From the NCBI RefSeq assembly GCF_002263495.1, contig NZ_CP022753.1, positions 4,154,001 to 4,218,000 of the forward strand: DNA of 64,000 bases, read 5' to 3'. The position numbers were made by a program, and so were the translations under genes. Shown here piece by piece: positions 57,871-64,000 of this stretch. The first letter of the stretch is position 1; each line of letters starts with the position of its first letter. This DNA comes from Nocardiopsis gilva YIM 90087. GTDB lineage: Bacteria; Actinomycetota; Actinomycetes; Streptosporangiales; Streptosporangiaceae. Below the pieces are notes generated by a model. It was given only the letters and a program-made list of their open reading frames with translations, ran no database searches and had not been told where the DNA came from.

Positions 57871-58791
57871 ATGACTCTTGACATCCGTCCGTCCCGACCG
57901 GACGACCTCCCCACCGCGGTCGCTATCCGCAGCCGTGTGTTTCCCTATGAGATCTCAGCACTCGAGACCTTCCGCTGGCACGCGGAAAAGACCCCTGCGC
58001 AGGCGCGGTTCAGGATGTTCGTCGCCGAGCTCGGCGGGAGGGTCGTCGGCTACTCAACCGCGATGTTGACCTGGGACAGCAGCCGACCCGACCAAGGACG
58101 GATCGTGGCCATGGTCGATCCGGACCACAGGAGGACGGGCGTTGGCAGTGCGTTGGTCAACGTCGCGGAGGGCCACCTGCGCACCGCTGGCGCGACTATC
58201 GTGCGGAGCGCCGGGCCCATCCCCGAGGCCGACGAGTTCGCCCACCGTCGTGGCTATGAGCGACGCTCCATCTCCCACCACCAGGAACTGGATCTGGCCG
58301 GGCTGCCAGTGCCTCCGCCCAAGCCCGCAGGAGTGGAACTGCGGCCTACCGCCGATTACGCGGATGACCCCCGGCCCGTGCACGCGGTGGACGAGGCCGT
58401 GAGCGCCGATGAACCGAGCGATATCCCGATCGACGCGATGCCCTATGACACGTGGCTCGACCTTGTCTGGAACGAACCTCGGCTGGACCACGAGCTGAGC
58501 GTCGTGCTCCTCGTGGACGGACGCCCAGGCGGGATCGTCGCGTTTCAGTCCGATCGCCGGACACGACTGGTGTCCGCCATGACCGGAACCCTGCGCGAGT
58601 ACCGCGGGCGCAGGTTCGCGAAGTACGCCAAGGCCGCCGCGCTGCACCGCGCCCGCGAGCGCGGGTTTCGGCTGGCCTACACGGCCAATGACCACACCAA
58701 CGCGCCCATGCTCGCCATCAACACCTGGCTCGGATACAGACACCACACCACCGAGGGGCACTATGACCTGGCTCTGTGTGTGGACTCGTGA
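57871..58791 (+). CDS. Tandem-GNAT acetyltransferase
   Basis: 306 residues, ATG start. Two GNAT domains: the first has the acetyl-CoA loop VDPDHRRTGVGSALVNVAEGHL near residue 90, the second the pattern YRGRRFAKYAKAAALHRARERGF...NAPMLAINTWLGYR near 245-290. Two-domain GNATs of this kind include mycothiol synthase-like and antibiotic-modifying enzymes; no specific match is clear. Confidence 0.82.
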   Translation: MTLDIRPSRPDDLPTAVAIRSRVFPYEISALETFRWHAEKTPAQARFRMFVAELGGRVVGYSTAMLTWDSSRPDQGRIVAMVDPDHRRTGVGSALVNVAEGHLRTAGATIVRSAGPIPEADEFAHRRGYERRSISHHQELDLAGLPVPPPKPAGVELRPTADYADDPRPVHAVDEAVSADEPSDIPIDAMPYDTWLDLVWNEPRLDHELSVVLLVDGRPGGIVAFQSDRRTRLVSAMTGTLREYRGRRFAKYAKAAALHRARERGFRLAYTANDHTNAPMLAINTWLGYRHHTTEGHYDLALCVDS

Positions 58792-58920
58792 GAGATGCTG
58801 GCGCTGCTGCTCGTGGAGGTGAACCTGAGGGCGGCGCCGCGAGAGGAGCGCTGAGCCGTCGCATCGCGCCGGTTCAGGGACGTCTCAGTGGCCTCCGGGT
58901 GATGAGGATGATCGGCGCGA

Positions 58921-59361
58921 TCACTCGGCCCCGGGCGCACCCGGCAGGTCGAGCCTACGCAGCAGGTGGGCGTAGAGCCCGTCGTCCCAGGAGAGGTCGT
59001 CTGGGAGGACATCGAACTCACGGGCCTCGACGGTCTCGAACTCCCCACTGAGCGCACCCCGCGCCGCCACTTGGGCGTGGGTCACGACCGTGGTGTGGCC
59101 GCTGGCCAGCACGTAGTAGCCGTCGACGATCACATCCGCCAGCTTGGCCCCGGCCTCCTCGCGCGCCTCGCGGCGGGCGGTGGCTTCGACGTCCTCCCCG
59201 GTTTCGGCGTGCCCGCCGGGGAACTCCCACGCGCGGTCCCGGTTGCGTACCAGCACCGGGCGGTCCCCCGAGAAAAGAAGGCAGACCACAGAGTCGTAGC
59301 GGTCGGGCATGCGGCCGCCGAGCCACACCTTCGCCCCATTCAGTGGGTGAAGTCGGCTCAT
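58921..59361 (-). CDS. Nudix hydrolase
   Basis: 146 residues from ATG 59361 (GGGAGG 9 nt upstream). The Nudix box is complete (GHAETGEDVEATAR then REAREEAGA, the GX5EX7REUXEEXGU pattern). The enzyme hydrolyses a nucleoside diphosphate linked to another moiety; the substrate is unknown. Divergent from nhaA. Confidence 0.88.
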   Translation of the reverse strand: MSRLHPLNGAKVWLGGRMPDRYDSVVCLLFSGDRPVLVRNRDRAWEFPGGHAETGEDVEATARREAREEAGAKLADVIVDGYYVLASGHTTVVTHAQVAARGALSGEFETVEAREFDVLPDDLSWDDGLYAHLLRRLDLPGAPGAE

Positions 59362-59536
59362 CTGCACGGGCCTCCCAGTTTGAGGAGCTTGGGCGCGGTT
59401 ATCCTACAGGGCGTGTCGGTCTCAGATCTCAGACTCTCCCCCCCCTGTGACACTGCTCTCACGGGCAACGGGAACTCCCAAGCCACGTTAGGAATCCGTA
59501 AACGGTGAAGTAGCGAACTGCCTGGGAGAATTTGGA

Positions 59537-59656
59537 CACCACCCCGCGCATAGGGCAAGGTGGTGGTTCGCGTCGTCATCATGACGCACTGGTGTGCCGG
59601 GAAGTCTGGTCGGCTGGAATGACGCAACCCTCCAAGGACGCCTCGGGAGTGTGGGC
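59537..59656 (+). promoter_or_regulatory. Structured leader ahead of nhaA
   Basis: Within the 295-nt divergent gap, CACCACC (59537-59543) pairs with GGTGGTG (59559-59565), followed by a short palindrome CGTCATCATGACG and by a stem GCCG/CGGC enclosing GGAAGTCTGGT near 59597-59616. GGGAG lies 7 nt before the ATG. It may be a structured 5' leader, but it matches no riboswitch class I can name. Confidence 0.4.
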
Positions 59657-60904
59657 ATGGTGAAGAAGTCAGGAATGCACGCGATCGCTGACGCGCTGCG
59701 ACGAGACGCGGTCGGAGGCTTCCTGCTCATCACCGCAGCCGCAATCGCCCTCATCTGGGCGAACTCCCCTGCGGCCGGGCTGTACGAGAGCATCCGCGAC
59801 TTCGAGCTCGGCCCTGAGGCACTCCACCTCAACCTGACCGTCGGCACATGGGCGGCCGACGGCCTGCTGGCGATCTTCTTCTTCATCGTCGGCGCCGAGC
59901 TCAAACAGGAGTTCGTCCACGGAGAGCTGCGGAATCCGCGCCGCGCGATGCTGCCTATCATCGCCGCCATCGGCGGCATGGTCGTGCCGGCGCTGATCTA
60001 CGTCGCCTTCAACGTGACCCGCCCCGACATGCTCGGCGGCTGGGGCGTCCCCATGGCCACCGACATCGCGTTCGCGCTGGCCATCCTGGCCGTTGTCGGC
60101 CGCCACCTGCCCACCGCGCTGCGCACCTTCCTGCTGACCCTGGCCATCGTCGACGACCTCGGCGCGATCATGGTCATCGCGATCTTCTACACGGACAAGC
60201 TCGACTTCGTTTACTTGCTCGGTGCCCTTCTCCTCCTCGGCGTCTTCGCCTACCTGCAGCAGGGCCGTGGGATCGCCGCCGCGCTGAACCGCTCCTCGTT
60301 CCCGATGTTGATCATCTACATCCCGCTGGCGTTCGTCATCTGGATGTTCATGCACGAAAGCGGCGTGCACGCCACCATCGCGGGCGTGTCCATGGGCCTC
60401 CTCATGCGCACCAGCGTCCATGAGGGTGAGAGCGATTCCCCGCTGCACCGCGTGGAGCACGCACTTCGCCCCTGGTCGTCGGCGCTGGCGCTGCCGATCT
60501 TCGCGCTGATGTCCGCTGGCGTCGTGTTCGCGGGGATGGGAACGATGGTCACCGACACCGTCGCCCTCGGCATCATCTTCGGTCTTGTGTGTGGAAAGCT
60601 GGTCGGGATCTTCGGCGGCGCCTGGCTGACCACCAAGCTGACCAGGGCCGAGCTCAACCCGACCCTGCAGTGGATCGACATCTGCGGGATGTCCCTCCTG
60701 GGTGGTATCGGCTTCACGGTGTCGCTTCTCATCAGCGAACTCGCGTTTCCCGCCGGAACGGCCCTGGAGCACGCCAAGGGCGGCGTGCTGATAGCGTCCC
60801 TCCTCGCCACACTGATCTCTGCGGGAATCCTGATGCGGCGCAGCGCGCACTACCACCGCCATGGCATCCCGGACATCACGGGGGCGCCTGTCAGCAAGGG
60901 CTGA
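59657..60904 (+). CDS. nhaA: Na+/H+ antiporter NhaA
   Basis: 415 residues from ATG 59657 (GGGAG 7 nt upstream). Twelve membrane helices are visible. The ion site is LTLAIVDDLGAIMVIA (paired Asp, equivalent to D163/D164 of E. coli NhaA) and the crossing-helix Asp is in MATDIAFALAILAVVG. WAADGLLAIFFFIVGAELKQEFVHGEL is the conserved dimer/helix II-III block. It expels Na+ or Li+ in exchange for H+, useful at alkaline pH or high salt. Confidence 0.95.
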   Translation: MVKKSGMHAIADALRRDAVGGFLLITAAAIALIWANSPAAGLYESIRDFELGPEALHLNLTVGTWAADGLLAIFFFIVGAELKQEFVHGELRNPRRAMLPIIAAIGGMVVPALIYVAFNVTRPDMLGGWGVPMATDIAFALAILAVVGRHLPTALRTFLLTLAIVDDLGAIMVIAIFYTDKLDFVYLLGALLLLGVFAYLQQGRGIAAALNRSSFPMLIIYIPLAFVIWMFMHESGVHATIAGVSMGLLMRTSVHEGESDSPLHRVEHALRPWSSALALPIFALMSAGVVFAGMGTMVTDTVALGIIFGLVCGKLVGIFGGAWLTTKLTRAELNPTLQWIDICGMSLLGGIGFTVSLLISELAFPAGTALEHAKGGVLIASLLATLISAGILMRRSAHYHRHGIPDITGAPVSKG

Positions 60905-61156
60905 CGCGATCGGAAGCGAGTCGTTTCGCTTGGTGTAGCCCCCTGCTCCAGTGCTCTGGTGCTCCCGGCCACAGGCGCATCCCAGGGACCGCCAATGGCA
61001 CGGCACGCGTGGAGAAAGAGAACCGGGGCGTGGGCGTAGGCCCTGCGGAAGAGGGCCTACGCCGCAAGTGCCATCACAGACCACGCCGAACTGCGGGCCG
61101 CGCGTACGCAAGGCGCGACAGGCGCCCTTGACCACCCTCCACACCGAACCGCCACA

Positions 61157-61202
61157 CGAAGGGAGCCTGTCCCCCTTGATCAAGGGGGACAGGCTCCCTT
61201 CG
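61157..61202. terminator. 46-nt perfect palindrome between convergent genes
   Basis: The two 23-nt halves (61157-61179, 61180-61202) are exact reverse complements, outer CGAAGGGAGCC, centre CTTGATCAAG. It lies 31 nt before the TPR gene stop and 252 nt after the nhaA stop, in a 329-nt gap that holds no gene. It is a strong bidirectional terminator. Confidence 0.88.
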
Positions 61203-61233
61203 TTGTTACATCGACCGGCGCGCTAAGAAAGGT

Positions 61234-62952
61234 TCAGGAGAGGTCCTGCGGGGGCTCCTCATCGGACGCCTGCTCGGCCTGCCGTGGCCGTTCGCCGTTG
61301 CCCTTGTCCTCGATTTCGCGTTCGCGGTCGGCTTCCGTAACCGTCTCGGACTCAGCGTCGGCGTCCACCTCGGACTGTGCGGCGGACCCGGCGCCGCCGA
61401 CGGCGGTGTCGGCCGTCGTTTCAGCATCGGATTCCGGAGCAGAGTCGGTGTCGAGCTCTGACTCGGGTCCTTCCTCTGCCGCAGGGTCCTCGGCATCGGT
61501 CCAGACGATGCCGTCGTCGATGTCGACGATCTCAACGCCCTCCAGCGTTGCGAGCCGCTCGTCGGCGTCGGTCACGCCTTCTTGGTCCACGGCCGAGGCT
61601 CGAGCGAAGTACTCCCGTGCCTCCGCATCACGGCCGAGTTCCTGCAGAACATCGGCGTAGGCGTAGAACAGCCGGGCAAGGTACGGGCGGGCGCGGCGCT
61701 CCTTGAGCTCTGGAATCTGCAGCTCGACGAGCGCTGCCTCCATCTGGCCAAGGTCGCGTCGAGCCCCCGCGGCCACGATCCGCAGCTCGACACGCTCCGC
61801 CGGGTCCAAGTGCTCGGCCTCGGGCGAGCGGGAGATCTCCAGCGCGCGCTCGGAACGGCCCAGGCCGCGCTCGCAGTCGGCCATGACCGCCAGGAAGCTG
61901 TTGCGACCGGTCATTCGGCGGGCCGCGCGCAGGTCCGACAGGGCTTCCTGCCAGTTGCCGACGCTGTAGGCGGCGACGCCTGCGGCCTCCCGCACGACGC
62001 CCAAGCGCGAAGCCTTGCGGCGCGCGTAGACGGCGTGCTTATAGGCCAGCTCGGGGTCCTCGTCCAGCAGCTGTCCGGCCATAACCAGGTGGCGGCCGAC
62101 GACCTCAGCGAGGGTGCGCGGCAGCGAGCCGAGCTCGCGGCGAGCCTCGGCATCGAGCTGCGAGATGGTCACGTCATCAGGGAGCGCGGGAGCGATGTCC
62201 CGGGGATCGCGCTCCTCGTTGCGGCGATCGCGCCGATCCCGGTCATCGCGGCTGGGACGGTCAGACCGGTTCGGGCGACGGTCGCGGTCGAAGCGCCCAC
62301 CCGAGCGGCGATCATCAGAGCGGAACGAACGGCCATCGCGTCCCTGCCCCTGGCGGTCGCGCCGGCCACCCCGGTCATCGCGGCTGTCGGACCAGTCCCG
62401 CCTGCGCTCGCCGCCGCCACCGCCGCGGTAACCGGAACGGTCGTCACGGCGGCCCTCACCGCCGCGGTAACCCGAGCGGTCATCGCGACGGCCCTCACCG
62501 CCGCGGTAACCCGAGCGGTCATCGCGACGGCCCTCACCGCCGCGGTAACCCGAGCGGTCATCGCGACGGCCCTCACCGCCGCGGTAACCCGAGCGGTCAT
62601 CGCGACGGCCCTCACCGCCGCGGTAACCCGAGCGGTCATCGCGACGGCCCTCACCGCCGCGGTAACCCGAGCGGTCATCGCGACGGCCCTCACCGCCGCG
62701 GTAACCCGAGCGGTCATCGCGACGGCCTTCGCCGCCGCGGTAACCCGAGCGGTCACCGTCGCGGAAGCGGCCGCCTCTAGCGCCCGATCCTCCGCGGTCT
62801 TCTCCACGGTCGCCGCCCGCTCGGCCGTAACCCGACCGGGAACGGTCGCCACTGCCGCCGTTCCTGCGACCACCGGAACCCCCAGGGCGGTGCCCCCTGT
62901 TGTTGCGAGCTCCGGAGCCGTCGCGGCCCCCCGATCGGCTGTCGTCAGTCAT
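61234..62952 (-). CDS. TPR protein with Arg/Gly-rich repeat N-terminus
   Basis: 572 residues from ATG 62952; the ribosome site is weak (GGACGGG), and an in-frame GTG at 62985 is an alternative. Residues 1-69 are Arg/Gly/Ser-rich; 70-173 are eight copies of GYRGGEGRRDDRS; basic Arg/Asp-rich sequence continues to about 265. Residues 270-480 form a helical TPR-like domain (ELAYKHAVYARRKASRLGVVREAAGVAAYSVGNW) and 480-572 an acidic Ser/Glu/Asp tail. M. tuberculosis Rv1691 has the same TPR domain in the same neighbourhood. RGG-type repeats suggest RNA binding or condensate formation; this is inference. Confidence 0.85.
   Translation of the reverse strand: MTDDSRSGGRDGSGARNNRGHRPGGSGGRRNGGSGDRSRSGYGRAGGDRGEDRGGSGARGGRFRDGDRSGYRGGEGRRDDRSGYRGGEGRRDDRSGYRGGEGRRDDRSGYRGGEGRRDDRSGYRGGEGRRDDRSGYRGGEGRRDDRSGYRGGEGRRDDRSGYRGGEGRRDDRSGYRGGGGGERRRDWSDSRDDRGGRRDRQGQGRDGRSFRSDDRRSGGRFDRDRRPNRSDRPSRDDRDRRDRRNEERDPRDIAPALPDDVTISQLDAEARRELGSLPRTLAEVVGRHLVMAGQLLDEDPELAYKHAVYARRKASRLGVVREAAGVAAYSVGNWQEALSDLRAARRMTGRNSFLAVMADCERGLGRSERALEISRSPEAEHLDPAERVELRIVAAGARRDLGQMEAALVELQIPELKERRARPYLARLFYAYADVLQELGRDAEAREYFARASAVDQEGVTDADERLATLEGVEIVDIDDGIVWTDAEDPAAEEGPESELDTDSAPESDAETTADTAVGGAGSAAQSEVDADAESETVTEADREREIEDKGNGERPRQAEQASDEEPPQDLS
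62423..62734 (-). repeat. 39-bp coding minisatellite, eight full copies
   Basis: Eight 39-bp units (starts 62423, 62462, ... 62696) plus a partial ninth. The six copies from 62462 to 62695 are identical base for base; the first and eighth differ at a few positions. Each encodes GYRGGEGRRDDRS. Because 39 is a multiple of 3, gain or loss of copies keeps the frame. Confidence 0.97.
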
Positions 62953-63429
62953 TACCCGTCCGTAAGCAGTCAAAAGCGCTGCCACCTACTCGTAGCAGCG
63001 CATTGTGATTCCCGGTCATCCCACTTTACGCCATCATGCCCCTGGCCCGGCCCAGCCCAAGGGCCCGCCAGATCGGTTGCAACCGGCAATGCCTCACACC
63101 GCACCAAATCGGCAGCGGTGAGACGGGCGTCGACCTGAACGAGCACGGCGGATCCGCGTTACGGCCACCGCTGGGCCCCCTCGCCATCCATGTGGGCCAG
63201 AGCGGTGCCGCGCTGCCCTGAGGGCAGCTCAGCGTCGCGCCTTGCCACAGGCACGGGCGTCCACGCCATCGCTCCCCCGCGGCTCTCAGCCAGCTGCCGG
63301 TGGGGGACGATGGGTACATGCGCGAGGACGACACCCATCGGAAGACGCCACAGGGATGGCATGTCCACCTGACGTCTACCCGCGCAGACGACCTCGGAGC
63401 GATTCGCCAGCCAGACGTTGCGGAGAATC
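62953..63429. other. Intergenic stretch before VOC remnant
   Basis: 477 bases with no recognisable gene. A plus-strand frame (63300-63530) contains KTPQGWHVHLTSTRADDLGAI and looks slightly protein-like but overlaps the VOC remnant and matches nothing I know. Confidence 0.35.
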
Positions 63430-63696
63430 TCAAAGGTCGATGGCCCGCTCATGACGCGGCTCGTACATTCCTATCTCACCGCCGCCCGGCAGCCGGAACC
63501 TTGTCAGCCGCCCCCAGCCGGCATCCGTGATCGGCTGTGTGAAGTCGACCCCTTTCGCGGTCAGTTCCCGCATGGTCGCTTCAACGTCATCGCACATGAA
63601 ATAGAACTCGTGCGACTCCAAACTCTCCGTAGGATGCACGGCGATCTCGGCTGGTGGCAGCGTCAGCTTCTCGGCCCTAAAGGACCGAGCTTGCAA
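63430..63696 (-). pseudogene. VOC (glyoxalase/bleomycin-resistance fold) gene, 5' part lost
   Basis: About 85 codons of the C-terminal half of a vicinal-oxygen-chelate protein: LPPAEIAVHPTE, HEFYFMCDDVEATMRELTAKGVDF, and RFRLPGGGEIGMYEPRH, whose Glu is a typical metal ligand. Complete members have about 120-130 residues, so the N-terminal beta-alpha module is missing. The frame is joined directly to the end of a tnpB gene. Loss through insertion of the element is the simplest reading. Confidence 0.75.
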
Positions 63697-64000
63697 GTGA
63701 ACGTCCCCACTGGCTGTGAGGAGTTCCCCGCGTTTGGCCTGCGAACCTAAGGGGTTCGCGGGTGGGACGTGTGACTTCCGCCCCGCGTTCCACACAGCCT
63801 CTCCCCGGTGGGAGATGTTGTGGGAAGCATTCCGGTCCGCGTGGGCAACGACCCGACATCCCCGGCAAATAAAAGTCCCCTGGTCAACACGGTTGCGCTT
63901 GTCGACGTGGCCGCACTCGGCGCACGTCTGCGACGTGTAAGCAGGGTCGACGAACACCAGCGGCACACCAGCACGGCGCGCCTTGTAGGTGATGAACTGT
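63697..64000 (-). mobile_element. IS605/IS1341-type element, right end with 3' part of tnpB
   Basis: The frame from the window edge reads QFITYKARRAGVPLVFVDP, then the zinc ribbon TCAECGHVDKRN...FICRGCRVV and the RuvC-III block AHADRNASHNI, so a TnpB C-terminus with intact Cys ligands and catalytic Asp. Before the VOC remnant, two hairpins stand at the element end: GCGAACC/GGTTCGC (63741-63747, 63753-63759) and CCTCAC-AGCCA-GTGGGG (63705-63721, minus strand), followed by GACGTTCAC. This is like the right end of tnpB elements, which also forms the guide RNA scaffold. The exact border is estimated. No own stop codon was found before the VOC frame. Confidence 0.75.

Noticed and set aside
61582-63138. 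Long plus-strand frame opposite the TPR gene with TAAVTRAVIA repeats
   Set aside because: It is the mirror of the 39-bp repeat in another frame; it has no family motif, and the minus-strand frame encodes a recognisable TPR protein.
63300-63530. 76-codon plus-strand frame near the VOC remnant
   Set aside because: It overlaps the end of the VOC remnant and I recognise no family; kept only as a remark in the intergenic entry.

Overview
The window is high-GC DNA with GTG/TTG starts, strong GGAGG-type ribosome sites and actinobacterial marker genes (whiA, rbpA, steA/steB, an F420-type oxidoreductase, a hut operon headed by a Cys-Ser-Gly HutH). whiA and the overall gene order point to a filamentous, sporulating actinomycete. 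The Nocardiopsis/Streptomonospora/Thermobifida group is my best guess, but no genus marker is present. No rRNA, tRNA or CRISPR array was found.

Layout. (1) 0-21 kb is a mixed accessory and metabolic stretch. It holds the end of pgl, an ArsR regulator with two palindromic operators facing a luciferase-like oxidoreductase, a frameshifted acetyltransferase, two dispersed-type palindromes, a DUF485/ActP-like solute symporter pair, a nucleoside hydrolase, DoxX, a small CxxC protein, an APC permease, an ACT-GNAT acetyltransferase, and the histidine-utilisation operon hutH-hutU-M20 amidase-hutF-hutI with a divergent IclR regulator. A frameshifted methyltransferase follows. (2) 21-31.4 kb is a core block on the minus strand: uvrC-rapZ-yvcK-whiA-gap-pgk-tpiA-secG-rbpA, linking nucleotide excision repair, envelope precursor control, sporulation and lower glycolysis. 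(3) 31.6-39.6 kb carries an MscS channel, a Rieske lipoprotein, two RDD membrane proteins, a degenerate tandem repeat, uvrA behind a LexA-type SOS box, and terC behind a probable yybP-ykoY manganese riboswitch. (4) 39.9-52.7 kb is a second conserved block on the minus strand: a coiled-coil protein with a small overlapping gene, tlyA, nadK, recN, steA, steB, a MraY/WecA-like transferase, a MurJ-like flippase and a GT4 glycosyltransferase. Several neighbours overlap by GTGA and are probably translationally coupled. (5) 52.8-63 kb holds SCP2, DUF1015 and HAD-IIA genes, a second ssb, an MBL hydrolase, a tandem GNAT, a Nudix hydrolase, nhaA and a TPR protein whose Arg/Gly-rich N-terminus is built from a 39-bp coding minisatellite. 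(6) The right edge enters an IS605/IS1341-type tnpB element that has replaced the 5' part of a VOC (glyoxalase-fold) gene and reads in frame into it.

The points most worth a second look are the TnpB-VOC junction, the identical 39-bp repeats in the TPR gene, the SteAB/MraY-like/MurJ-like/GT4 envelope module, the riboswitch and SOS-box predictions, the M20 amidase in the hutG slot, and two genes that each carry two single-base homopolymer frameshifts and may be assembly errors rather than true pseudogenes.
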